From: Blasia pusilla
Lineage: Eukaryota; Marchantiophyta; Marchantiopsida; Blasiales
NCBI GenBank assembly: GCA_050084515.1
Contig: CM114271.1
Location: forward strand, 16,120,001-16,184,000
DNA: 64,000 nt
Reading direction: 5' to 3'
The notes under the pieces were generated by a model that had not been told where the DNA came from, searched no databases, and was given only the letters and a program-made list of their open reading frames with translations. Of the stretch, positions 22,721 through 35,400 are shown piece after piece (position 1 is the stretch's first letter; each line of letters starts with the position of its first letter). Both the position numbers and the translations under genes were made by a program.

Positions 22721-25700
22721 TAATAATGAAAAATTGTAAAATAAAATAAATTTATATCATTCCATAAAGGGGCAAAAAATTCCTTAAGACGTCCCTATAA
22801 AAATTCCCTTGAGGGAACTGCACCTATTTATGTTCATACACAGATTCAACGTAATCAGGGCTCCCGGGGGCCTCCCAATTTGGTTGTAATCCGAATTTGA
22901 GTGACCCTATTTGGGCCAGATGCCACATTTCCACAAGAATGTTGTAACTCATTCTCTTTCGGCCTTTTCCTCAACCCTTTACGGATGTGAATGCACCCAA
23001 ACTACCACGGCTCGTGGGATTTAAGAAGGAGACTTATGGAAGAGAGGGAATAGATCTACAAGAGTTTTAATTTATGAACCCGTGGGGAGAAAAGAAGTAT
23101 GAGATGCGCTACGCACTAGGATAGGTTAAACCTAGGAAACAATAATAGAGTGTAAATGGTTTATGTTAGTAAGGACCCCTAAGGAATTTTGCAATGTATG
23201 GACCCCAATTTAATGATGTCATGACCTCCCGATTAACGTATTATGAATCCCAATTAGCGTGATAAGGGTATTTTTTGAGAGATATTAATTGACATGCGTT
23301 AAACAAGAGCATCTAAAAAACTGCATCTTCCAATTAATATATAGATAGATGTGTGAAGTAGTATATAGATAGATATGTGAGAGGGTGACACAAAGGGTTG
23401 GATAGTGTGTACAACTGCCCTTTGTACCTGAATACAAAATTTTGTTACGGCTAATAGAAAAAAATATATCATATAATTTTATTGTCTACGTAACCAATCT
23501 CATGGGGCCTTTTTGGGCCCAAAAGTTTTGGGCGCACAAAGTTGGAGACCTTCCATGGTCATCAAGACACTAGGATTTCAGGTGCCCATGATATCTAGTT
23601 CAAAGAAGAAAAAACTTATATTATTTTAACACTCTCTTGCCATCACTCAAATGAGATAATAGTTGGTGGAGTGACCCACTCAAGAGAGTCCACATGCTAC
23701 TAATCATTAATGTAAATAGCATGACCTAATTAGTGTGCCCTCCTTTTAATGTGAAGTGAAAATAAGGTACTCAAGTAGCACAACAAGAAGATATGATAGT
23801 GCGTATAACACAATTTAAGTTAGAGGGGCCTCAAAAAAGGGATTGAAGGGGGAGGAAGGTTTTAAGTCATTTAAAATTTCCTCCTAGTGTGGAGGAAATA
23901 GAAAATGGTGTGACTTGATTTCTTGTGTCGATAGGATGTGCTACATGTTGTCACAAGACCAACGGGAAACCTCAAGTGATGTGTGGACACCACCTTTCCC
24001 ACAACTGAAGGACACATAAAATGGGGAGAAGATATGGTCACATGGTTGAAAAGATCTTTGGATGAGATTTATGTCCATCTTGTCTCCTTGATTGGATCCA
24101 TTAGAGTATTAACCACCACCTCATCAACATTCCTGATCATATGAAGATCTATTTTAGTGAAGAAACGATGCATGGAGGAATGGAATGAGCTTGAAGGGTA
24201 CCATCATAATAGCTATCACACCACTATTCCAAAGGAGTGTTGATGATACAAAAGAAAGAAAATAAAAGAATGTGCATAAGTTCAACACCAAGGATCCTAA
24301 ATTAATGCAATAGATGATTTTATTAAACAACTCGAGACATGCATATTGAAAATTTTAAAATTCAAATATATTTCTCACATGTTTTCTCAACTACTCTCAT
24401 AAATGGGGAAGGGGTCTAAATAGGGGAAATCCTCCACTTTATTCAATATGAGTTTTACAACATATTATAAATATTTGGAGATTTTTTTGCAAGGTGGATT
24501 CACACACACACAAACAAAAACTATTGATATGACATGTATCTCATGTCAAACAAAGTCTAAATAAAATAAAATCACACTCAAGTGTGGAGTTGCAGGGAGT
24601 TGCCTTTGTCTTTGGGATTTGTCAAACTTTGTAATTGAAGAGGTAAGCCAAGATGACAAATAAAGTAGCATCAACACAAGTGGCTCGATGCCCCCCCCTA
24701 CCACTCACCCACGCGGACTTTTCACATTATAGTATAGGTTAGGAGGAAGGTTGCAAACTAAAATGACATTTTAGAAATCGTATGTTTTTCAATACAAAAT
24801 TTTAAGAAAATACATATACTACTCCCATAGACACTCCCTCTTTTTTGTCCTCCCATCTAAACCATCCACGTGTCCTCCACACTTTGTTCGCTAATTACTA
24901 TCTCTTCCAAATTCGCTAATTACTGGTTAGTGGTTCCCGATTACAAAAAAACAAGAAAATAAACTTGAACACAAGCGTTTGATGGGATACAACAAATAAA
25001 AAATGAGAATGAATAATTTTGGTCGGGTAGCTTAACACCTGACCCCTTCCTCCGGGGCCTAGCTAGAATTTAGGATGCCCTCTACTCAAACACGACTGAA
25101 CGAAACAGAATGAACGGGAAGATCAACTCCAACCCAACGAAACGAAGGTAATAGGGCGTCTCAAATAGCGGGACGTAAGTCACCAATCGTATGTTAGGAT
25201 ATTGGACATAAAAGAAGGACGGTACTCTTTTACGTGAGAGGGTGGCCCAATAATAGGGGATGTCAAAGATCACCCTACATAGAATCGCCGGGGGAAGGGG
25301 TTACGGTGTAAACCCGAGACTAGCCTTGATTTGCTTTTGGAAGAAGAGGGGGTGGCAATTTTACAATGAGACACATTGAAGAATCCAAAATTAGATTTGA
25401 ATCGCACACCCATGTATTCATCACTAAACACTAGTGGGAAAAAAATAGACACAAAGAATTTGGAACCTCCTAGTAACACCAAAAAAGAATTTGGAGCCTC
25501 CTAGGAATATCACAAGGAGAAGCTAAGGAACTACCCATTTTATTTGGTTCCATATTTTTCACGCCATATGAAGTAAATAGACGGGAACATGCCTCTACGT
25601 CTGGTGTAAGAGGCAAACGTCTACCTCTTTCGGCACCCGACCTGCCGTAAGGCCATAAAAAAAATACGGACAGAAATTTGAGACGCCCTAATGGACGGAA

Positions 25701-27100
25701 AGACCCGTTCCGGAGATAACGATGGGTACCCCCATCATTGCGTTGGACATCGCATCATCGACAGCAGGGGGTGGAGCAGTGTGGGCAATGGCTACACGCC
25801 CTTCCATGACTTCATCGTAGTCATCGGGGCTTCATGGGAATCTAAAAGTGATGTGGCATTCATCCATTAGCGGATGCGGAAACAGGAGGCACTCGGAAGA
25901 CGTGGAGAGCAGCCGTGTCTCTCTCCCATTCGCTTCTTTTTATATTTAATATTAAATATTCCCTCGGATAGCGGAAGTTGGAAACCCGTTTCGGGTGGTA
26001 GCGGAATCGCCAAATCCTCTCGAGGAGATTTGATGACCACGTTGCCAGGGACAGCACATGCAGTACGTAATCAGCTCCCGCCAATAGAGTTGACCCCGCT
26101 CTTTACGGTGGAGGGCACGCGCATCTTTGATTCTTTCTTTCTTTGCTGCTGAGGGATGGACAACAAACGATCAGTGCAAAGACACCCTCTTTCGGCCTCG
26201 CTGCTAATCATCATTTCATTAGTGGAGAACCGTTAATCTCATCGTCATCCAGATCCGCTTAATATTTAGTTGGTGACTTCATCGGTCCGTTGATTCCGTT
26301 CTTCGCCGCACATCCCCTCCGTCCAGCCCTCACAAGTTCACGAGCCGGGACTTCTGTCCGACGATTAGAAACACGGCTCGTCGCTGGCACCGAGTCATTA
26401 AGAAGTACGCTAGGGTTTTTTTTAGTACTGATTAGTCGTAATTCCATGTCACCGACAATGAGAGTGAATGGATATTAATAATTGTTGGGTTGAGTAGTTA
26501 GGTTGGGTCTCGTCGGCTGATCGAGGCGAGGAAAAACTTGCTCATTTAGGTCGTAATAACTATACATTTGGTAAAATAATAATAGTTCTAAATTTTTTCA
26601 AAGTAATCAGACTTTTTTAATGATATTAGTTAAATATACATGATACGGACTTTTAACATAAAAGTATTGATAAAAAGTACACGTGAAATTTCGTTGTAAT
26701 GCAAACATCGTGTGATTGTGGTCTTGGACTTCTCATCTACTCTAAGTCAGAGGACAACTTATCAACGCACGTCCACCCCGAGCCTAATTGTAGTAGTAAG
26801 AGTGAATGGTCCGCAAGACGATTGTTAGCACCGAAAATTAATATTCTTGTTCTATGCAAAGACCAAGCTAATTCTTAAAACAGTCGAAATCAAATTTACA
26901 ATCCTATCACTTGCACACTTCCTTTTGGATGACGATCATTTGTTGCTTCCAAACTTCTATGGCACAAAGAAGCAAAATTAGTTTGAGTCTATTCATGCTC
27001 GGACTTAGGGTTTAGGTTTTCTACTCGAGGTCTAGTAAACTTAAGAGCGGGTTTACGGCTGGATTTAAAAAATTAAGTCATTTGTTGTTTCCTATCTTAA
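22721..27100. other. AT-rich intergenic, no recognisable gene
   Basis: The tract is mostly AT-rich with a more balanced patch at about 25.6-26.5 kb. Frames stay under 95 codons and none resembles a known domain. It is probably old transposon sequence beyond recognition. Confidence 0.4.
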
Positions 27101-27112
27101 CGAGTAAGAGAT

Positions 27113-27185
27113 TATAACACAATGGATAATCTTCCCCATTAGATCGGCAAGTTTTAGGTTCAAGTCTGGCCCTATGCCTTGAATT
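27113..27185 (+). repeat. tRNA-like sequence (possible SINE head)
   Basis: An A-box-like TAACACAATGGATA is followed about 35 bases later by a B-box-like GGTTCAAGTCTGGCC, the layout of a tRNA-derived RNA polymerase III promoter. The implied acceptor and anticodon stems do not pair well, so it is not a working tRNA gene. A degenerate LTR tail (CCGTGCACATACACATCATCG) begins about 20 bp further on. Confidence 0.3.
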
Positions 27186-27204
27186 TAGCGAAAGTACTTA
27201 TTGT

Positions 27205-28940
27205 CTAACTCACATGCCGTGCACATACACATCATCGTACATATACATTGATTTCACCTCCACACTTATTTAAATACAAGATACAATACTCACTCATTGC
27301 ATCTACACACATAGATCAAGGATCTCTCCCATCCTTGATATGATGTCAATGTTCGATCTATTAACCAAGATCTTCCAAATATATGTACAATCATATATTT
27401 GGAATCAACGTCAACCTTTTTCAACATCATCGATGTTGAAAAAGAAAAAATGGATTTCCATTCGAGTAATCCAACCCTCTAATACCCTCATGACTCGAGA
27501 TGGAGTGTATGGTTCTACCTTGCATGTCGTTATCATTTTCAATATCAATGACGCTTAGGCATTCATCTCCATTACTCTTCGTGTTGCTTGGGCCTCCAAT
27601 GCTTGTGCCCTTAAGGACCAATGTTTGACTCCCAAGTTTCCATCATGACTATAGTAGAGCGGATCTTGGTTTTCATGGTGCAACCCATCAATATCAATGA
27701 TATTCAATTACTTGCGTGCATCCAACTCAAACATCTCATCTCATAATGCTACTCGGTTTGGAATATTATATACCATACTAATTGCAGTGGGTGCGATCTC
27801 TCAATGTACCTACATCCTATCCCATGAAGTCCATGGATGTATCTCTTGACCATCTTTGTGTAGCAAGTTGCTAAACAGGCATAACTGATGGGACGTGGCT
27901 CTCACACTCACATACCACCATGGAGAATGAAATTTTGCAATGAGAGAATGAGTTGAGGTTGATCCCCTTCTCAATTATATAAGGTATGTACAAGTAGCCC
28001 TAATTCTAATCCTAACCATAGTCTCGAGTTATACCAAATGTGGTTAACTAATCCTAGTTAAGATCATAATGCTTAACTAACTAACCAAGAGTAAGCTTTC
28101 CTACTTTGTGTGAGTACCAAAGATAATAGTTTATGTGCATGATGAGCTTGACTATAACTTAGTCTTCAATACTCTGATCTTATTTCCAACCAATAATTTT
28201 ACCGCCTTAGTAGATTGGGAGCTAATAAGAGCAACAGAGGTGATCAATCATAATCGCATTTAACGCTACTCTGTTACTTTTAGGGTGAGAATCCATATAA
28301 AGCATTTTAAGTCCATTTCTTGATCCAAAGTATTACATTGGGAGATTTATGATATTAATGGTAGTATCGTTATTCCTATGGAGAACCCCATAATGTATTT
28401 TTCTCATCGAAGTTAGGCTCCATCAACCGATGTTTCTGATTATCCCAAACCAAGCAAGGATTGGCTTTCTCAAATATATAGGAGGCAAAAAAAAACTCAC
28501 AAATATGGAGAAGGCTTATTATAGCACGAAAACCCTAGTGACTACTCTTAATACAAGTCGATCATCATTCCTTCTTGTCTATGATTGACGTCTAATATCC
28601 AAGATGGAATCCACTAATAAATGAGGGAAGCTCTCTACTCTCCCATATACCCTCCTCAAAACCTCATATGGCATCAAGTTCATCTATCAAAGGTGTGAAT
28701 AATGTGCTTGTGAACCTATGCTTATTGCATCCAAACAAAATATCGGGTCAATCCAATCAAGAACTTGATGTAAACTTGTTATCACACGCGCGTGAGATAA
28801 CAAGGTCCCAAATTGGCACCTTCTCCAAAATATAAGTTGGAGAATGAGACTATTACTCTTGAAAAGGCCATAAGGTCCTAGTTGTCTCACAAAACAACCT
28901 AGATGCATGTTGTTTTGGGAGATGGTAAAGATACCTTTAC
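27205..28940. other. AT-rich intergenic with a degenerate LTR end at its left edge
   Basis: TGCCGTGCACATACACATC at about 27215 resembles the inverted terminus of LTR-A (TGTCGTGCGCATACACATC). A TTATATAAGG box occurs near 27975. No coding sequence is recognised. Confidence 0.35.
28775..28804. repeat. 30-bp near-perfect palindrome
   Basis: CTTGTTATC-A-CACGCGCGTG-A-GATAACAAG is self-complementary except for one A/A mismatch, with no spacer. Such a sequence can extrude as a cruciform. Confidence 0.95.
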
Positions 28941-28944
28941 CATC

Positions 28945-29285
28945 TTCTGTTCAACAAAGAGAGAATGATGTCTCAAGCTCACTCTCCTTGGGTATACCCT
29001 TTCCCTTTGCCCAAGCTCTCTCCTTGGTCATATGTGCACAAAAATCATCTCCTTGGCTCTTGACTCGAAGTAGGAATTAAGCATTCAAAGTCCATTTATC
29101 GAAATGGAGAGGAAATTAGCCTCACAATAAGAAGTTACCCAAAATAACAAGTTCCTCAATATAGTTCCAAAAGAGTCCAAAATAGGGAAAAACCTGCTCT
29201 CTTAGGTTATCCTAGTCATTAATAGGTCATCCTTGGCCTTATGAGATTGTCTTGCAAGCTTCTCGAAGACAACCAATTGAAACTC
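28945..29285 (-). mobile_element. Degenerate LTR-A remnant
   Basis: The inverted order of LTR-A landmarks is kept: AACAAAGAGAGAATGA, CTCTCCTTGGGTATACCC, CCAAGCTCTCTCCTTGGTCA, TCTCCTTGGCTCTTGACT, AACAAGTTCCTCAATATAG and ACCTGCTCTCTTAGGTT. It is more diverged than the copies at 7138, 14135, 18034 and 61900. Confidence 0.7.
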
Positions 29286-29459
29286 GTCGATCCATTACAA
29301 AAAAATGACAAACCTCCGGCCCTCCTTGAACTAATTTGAGGATGAGTAGACGAAAGGGAAAAGTAAGGTTATGTATAAAAGATGGGGAAACCCATTATAA
29401 GTACAAGGAGTTGAGACTCAATTAGTAGGGGAGCGCCAAGGCCACATCAAACGGAGGGC

Positions 29460-29479
29460 AAAAAAAAAAAAAAAAAAAA
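29460..29479 (+). repeat. A20 tract
   Basis: A run of 20 A, followed by AT-rich sequence. It could be the tail of a reverse-transcribed insertion, but no body is recognisable to its left. Confidence 0.9.
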
Positions 29480-30061
29480 GGAATCCCATAAAATCTAATA
29501 TTATTAACTCCATAAATAGTATAAGATGAAAAAACATGATAAAAAGTAAGAGGATCTCTAAAAAGGTTCGGCATTAAAAAAGTTGACATACGGTGATCTA
29601 TCGATCCAAATTTCCAAATTTTGAAGTAGAAGGATGTCATCATCAAGAAAACAAAAGTTGAAATGAGGCCTTGTGATGATTCATTGGGATGTAGAAGTTT
29701 GAGGTTATGGCCATTGTCCAAACTTCATATTACAGCAAAGTATGAAATCTTATTTCCATTAGCATAATTTTTTTGAATTTATTTTCTTTTATAAACCACA
29801 TATGTGGCCTTTTATGAGGGAAAGAAAATTAGACGTCAAAAGGTTAATTTGAGATGCTCTGTTCTTGCATTGAAGGCATCTCATTTAGCCTTTGGGACCT
29901 ACTTTCTCTTTATCTATGCAAAAACACTACTACACAACATTTATCATTTTCAACATTCATACTTATAAAACAAGATACCACATTCGTTCATGGAATCAAG
30001 ATATAAAAATGATCATGCACTTAAAAGATCGCCAATAAATGTAGAAATCATATCTCACATA

Positions 30062-30064
<3 letters not shown>

Positions 30065-30097
<33 letters not shown>

Positions 30098-30290
30098 CCA
30101 AACCCACTTGATCTCATGAGAAAATGCTTGGATTATTCACTTGGCAAGGATGCTCATTTCTTTACTATTTCATGGAAGGGGATTCAATAAAAAGAGAACG
30201 AGTTCTCACCTCAATGACATATGCAAACAAATCACCTCTTCAATCCTAACCTATATAAGGTGAAGAGACACTTCCAACCATGAACAAAAA
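30065..30290 (-). mobile_element. (TC)15 microsatellite joined to an LTR-A remnant
   Basis: A perfect (TC)15 run at 30065-30094 is followed by AAACCAAACCCACTTGATCT, CTTGGATTATTCACTTGGCA and a block ending TATATAAGGTGAAGAGACAC. The order resembles inverted LTR-A (CAAACCAAACCCACTCTCCT, then GGCAAG). It is weakly conserved. Confidence 0.4.
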
Positions 30291-31367
30291 AATTTCAATT
30301 AAAAAAATTATTAGTATTGACATTTTTTTAATGCTATGCTTTGAAGAAAGTGAGAAAAATGAAAAGTCACCAAGTCTAAATAGCTTCAAATAAGCCCAAA
30401 ATAACATGAAAAATTAAATTACCATGCCCTCAATATATTATCTTCAACCTACCGAAATTGATACTCAACCTTCCTAGATATGCCATGTGTTGTTACATCT
30501 TTCTTCTCATGTTTTTCTTCTATTCTTCTATTTTTTTAATTTAAATAAGTTAGTAGAGAGTAAAATTTGGACTCTTGGAAAGGGGACGAGTTTTGTGAAG
30601 TATGCTATAGTATAAGCTTAAGCGGAAGCTGTCTCTTGGACTTCCTTAATACCATAAGTAGAGTGCCATATACTCCATCTTAACAATGAAGTTATGTTTG
30701 CAAGAAGTAAATATCTCTCTACTTGCATGTGCAAATCTTATTGATTCTCATATTAGAAAGTAGCTAAGCCTCCAAACCTTAAATAAGAAGCACTATGTTT
30801 CCTTTCACCTCGTAGAACTCCAATAGGTTTAGGGCATGTAGATTTTCTTTTGAACGTACATCACAAAACAAGAACAATATGATGCTTAAGAGAAAACTTA
30901 AATATCCTAAATGATATGATCTATATTTATTAACCCAAAATTTGATCACTTGTAAAACCAATGTATTTAAAAGGAATTGGCATACGAAATCATTTTGTTT
31001 TCAAAGGCACCCTATTACAAAAAGTTGCAAATTTGACTTTCATGTGAATAACTCATCTTTCCTTGTGCACAAGGAGATCATTATATTTCTCAATTCAAGA
31101 GGATGGAAGTTGACATTAGCTATGAAAAATATTGAAGTGTTCCAAAGACTATTGATTTGTTACACGAGGTTATAGTGCCTTACATGTCGTGCACATACAC
31201 TCTTCAATGTTGGTATTTACTAGTTGATTACACCTTCATTACTAATCTACACCCAGACACATTCTCATTGGCCATATTTTAGTTCAGATCAGCATTGCAT
31301 CTCTCGATTGTGGATCTTGGATTACCCTTCAAGCTCTACGGTCCTAAACATGGTTAGATATTGATGT
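30291..31367. other. AT-rich intergenic, no recognisable gene
   Basis: Only short frames are present. TGTCGTGCACATACACTC at about 31186 resembles an inverted LTR-A terminus, which is the only recognisable feature. Confidence 0.35.
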
Positions 31368-32140
31368 AACGTCTCACTCCCTAACACACTCAAGCCATTA
31401 AAGACTTGGGATACACTTCCTTGATAGTCTAGGGACTTGAAATGACACTAGTGCGCCTAGAAGTCCCATTTGCACAATGGACTTGATAGAGTCTCTACCC
31501 ATAACTCAATATTTGAGCCCTAGTCCAAGGTCTAAGGTTATGGTCCAAAACTAGACTACTTAGACTTAGATTGGTGTCAAAAATCCAAAGCCAATCTCTA
31601 AGTGCATCCCATGCCCTTACTACAACCCTCATGGTTCCCAAGGTGGGATTGAGGTTCCAAACTCTTTTGGAGATCCTCCTCCTTATATGGTTTTAGAGAT
31701 CCTCCAACCCAAACTTTCATTTTGAATGTTTTGGATTTGTTTGAGGAGGTTTACTTGGAGCTTTGGTGCCTTGAAAGTGGCTCGTCACAAGCTTTCCAAC
31801 TCCATTTTATTCATCCCAAACATAGCTTGGATCTACTCCTTATGAATGAGCTAAAACGTGGGGATTCATCAAATGCTTGAGTTAGATATGAAGTTAGGTT
31901 GCAACCTCCTCATAGTCTAACTCTTGTGGGACTTGAACTCTTCTCAAGTTCCACCCTACGTTCGATCATGTTTTCCCAAGTCACAATGATAATCATTTGA
32001 GACGCCCATTTAGACTCGCATCTCGCTTCTAAACCTCATATTTCACTCATGAGATTATATTTCGTGTCCATCCTTGTGAGTTCACTAAAATTTCAATCTT
32101 CCACATTCATGCGCTTTTGATTATTAGGGTTTCAACATTA
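31368..32140. other. Possible degenerate LTR
   Basis: The stretch begins TGTAACGTCTCACTCCC and is rich in direct short words such as GGTTCCAA and GGAGATCCTCC. Parts resemble the reverse complement of the 11334-12361 insertion (a TTGGAGA...GATCTCC segment and ATGGTCCAAAAC). The match is suggestive only. Confidence 0.3.
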
Positions 32141-32271
32141 CATGCTTGAACTTTGCTATCTTTTAATAGGTCTAAACCTCCATCTTATGTGCTTACCTTA
32201 CTCCCGGCTCCATGTGGCCTTGATGTTTCCCAATTTCTTTCATACAGGGCCAGATCCCATGCGCACCATGG

Positions 32272-32486
32272 ACGAACTGGCGACCATTGAGGGATCACCT
32301 ATTTTTCTACGCCCAAAACTTTTGGACACAAAACGAATTGGCGACCTCGACTTCCTACGCCCGAAACTTTTGGACACAAAACGAACCGGCGACCTCGACA
32401 TTCTACGGCCGAAACTTTTGAACACAAAACGAACTGGCGACCTCGACATTCTATGCCCAAAACTTTTGGACACAAAATGAATTGGG
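32272..32486. repeat. 48-bp tandem repeat, four units plus part
   Basis: Units start at 32272, 32333, 32381 and 32429, with a remnant at 32477. The core is ACGAACTGGCGACCTCGACA then CCCGAAACTTTTGGACACAA. The first unit carries 13 extra bases. In one frame it encodes a 16-residue repeat (LRPKLLDTKRTGDLDI), but there is no sign that it is translated. Confidence 0.95.
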
Positions 32487-35400
32487 ACCTTTTAGTAGTT
32501 ACCGGAAGTAGTTATTAGGCAGGGGGCGTTTTCTTGCATAAACCGGTGGTGAGATGTTTTGGACAGAGAAATGAAAGTCTTGTGCAACCGCAAGCGTGTC
32601 CATGGAATCGGGCTCTCATATAGGGAAGCTAAGATTAAGGCTCACTTATTACCCGAGTTGAGAATCGAAACTCGGATGTCTCGCGAAATAGAATCTTTTT
32701 CCATGGACGACGGAAGTCCACACCAAAAGCCCATATGCATCCGGACTAATTAGCTTCGAGGAGGGATCTTTCTCAAACGCTAAATCAGGCGCAGGTCCTG
32801 AGCCACGAGAGAGGAAGATCGGCGCATGATTGAGTGCAGATTCGTTGCCCGCGACAAAAAACTCAATATGCTCGGGCAATGATGGAGTAAGTACGAACGA
32901 GGGATATGGCGCGAAGTGCAAACACAAAGACAAGACGAGTCCAATGACTCCAATCATCTAGGATCGCAGGACTCGCAGTTACGCAGACAGTAACAGCCTT
33001 CGGCCCTTCCCAAGTTCGATGAAGCTCGAAAGAGATGGAGAGCATCGATTCTAATTCTACGCTTGGACAAAGAGAGAGAGAGCGAGAGTCGGTTTTTGTT
33101 CTCTGTTCTTTGCAGCTTTAACACATAAGGAAGTCGGCGGGGTGCACTCATCGCGGTCCAAGAATAGTACGAGGAACGCAATCATGCGTCGCCGCTGCGG
33201 CGCGGCAGCATGGCAGAGCAGCGGGAGAGAAGGGGCAGTTTTGGCGATGAAAGAAGGAGGATTGTAGGAAGGAAAGCGGAACGCAGGAGAGGCGGGCGGT
33301 ACGGGAAGAAAACAAAGATGCACTTCGATAAAAACGAGTGATGGAAAACCCATCGCTATCCTCTCGTCCCGGCGGCCGGGCGGCGCCATCGCGCGCGCCC
33401 GTCCCCGCGGGACCTCGTCCCCCCCTCGCGGGCGGGAACGGAGAAGAGAAGAGAAGGCGGCAAAGAAAGAGAGGGCCCGAATGATTTGTGAGGGAAGCAA
33501 GGCGGGCGGAGAGGAGAGAGGAGAGGGCTGGCAAAGGACAGAAGTCGGTGGAGACGAAATCTCTACAAGATTTGGCCGCTGACAGTTATGATGACGAGCT
33601 ATTTTCCGCATTCAATAACGGAGCAGATTTCTTAAAGAAAGCGCTCCTTGGAATGGTTTGGCCCAGTGTTGCCTCCGTCCGTTCCTCCGTCCGTCTGTCA
33701 GGTGTCCGTGCGTCCCGGAAGGCGGGCGTGACATGCAAGCATAGCTGTCTTGTCTTTCAGTGGGACATTTTCTTTGGCTTGGAACGATCGGGCCCCGCCC
33801 CGCCCCGTCCCGTCCCGTCCCGTCCCCCCCCCAGGGACGACGCGGGGAAGGAAGTGTTTGTTGGTAACAGATTTCGGGCAGAAGAAGCTGCAGGAGCAGG
33901 GGGGCAACTGGTCATCACGAGCATCGCTGCTCGCTCGTGATTTCTGGTGCATGAGGAACAGACAGCCGCAAAGCACGTACAACCGAGCGCAACACGAATC
34001 GGCCCTTCCGTGAGCCCTCATTTTTGTCCCCCGGCGCACGGCCGTCTTTACTGGCGAAACCTATACAGAACTCTCTTCTCGCCGTGCTTTTTAAACATTA
34101 AAAATTATTATTGTCGTCGTCATCATCGTCGTCGCCGGTAGCCCGGGCGCAGACGGTGCGATGTGCATTACGCCTAAAGCCATTCGTTCGTTCGAGCCTG
34201 AGCTCCCTTTGCGTGTGGTGGACTCCGCTGCGAGCGAACTTTCCTCGTGATCTGGCGCGCCTTAGCGGGAGGCGGAGAACGCGTAGCCGGCTGGGGGCGA
34301 GGCGGGCGGGCGGGGCGAGGGGAGAAAGGGATCGGCTCGGGAGATGTGAAGGGGAGCGTGAGAAGCGATGAACTTCACCGCTTCCAAATCTAGAGAGGCC
34401 CACTGCTGCGTGAAGGTTTTGCACCGCACTCAAGAATACGACAGCGGGATTGATGGATGCTGGTGTTGCCGGTGAGCGAGACCATCATTCAGGCTTTCTT
34501 GCACGGTTACATCTACAGGGAGACGACACAGAAGCGCAGCGCGAACAGCACCATTTTCCGTCTGACAGCTTCCGTTTGCGACAAACAACTTTTGAAAGGT
34601 GCAGGATCAGTGCATCACATGTGTACTATACACACATTGAAGGAATACACGTTTGCAAATTATTGCGAGGGTCTGATGTCACACCCGAGACTGTGGAGGC
34701 ACCAGGGCCTCAATACCTTCTCCTCTTGGGAAGGGGTACACTTTATCTTGCCTGGTTGTGTCACTCCGTCCATTTTCTCCACTTATCCATTGGACATCTG
34801 TCACTGTTCCACATTTCACTGTTACTGTCACCACTTTATCGCATACCGTCTCGACGCGGATCTTACGAGACCCGTGCGCGATCCACATAAACTTTAACTG
34901 TTCCCCCGCCTTCTGTAATGTGCGCGCGCAATACAGAAGTCGAGTGGCCGCTTCCAGCGCTGAGCGAATTTCCAAGTCTGACAGGCGAGCTCGAGTTTAA
35001 CCATCCGTCCGTTCGTCGCTTTCTTCCTCGTCAGGCGTGGGCAAATCATTTGGACTTTCTCTTTCCGGAAAACGCCTAGATCTTCTCTCCTACGCACCCG
35101 GCCATTTCGCCGGTGGAAAATTTAATGCCCATACACTATTCATCGTCATGCACGGTTCCTCTCGAGTTCGGAACATCGGGCGCGGACGAAATTCAAGCGG
35201 AACAACGACGGCTTGGCGCACAACGCTGATCCTCAATGATATTTTAATCCCCGATGTGGACTACATTTATCGAACCGATCACTAGCTGCTTCCTCAAAAT
35301 GTGTTGGCATAGTTCTCTCGACTGGGGAGAGCGAAACTAAGCTGAAGGTCCAAGGAAACACAGCTCGGCACACAATCATAGATATCAATCGAATAGACCT

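Noticed and set aside
33057-33611. 184-codon minus-strand frame
   Set aside because: It reads through the LINE 3'-end fragment at 33311-33355 and simple GC-rich sequence; no domain.
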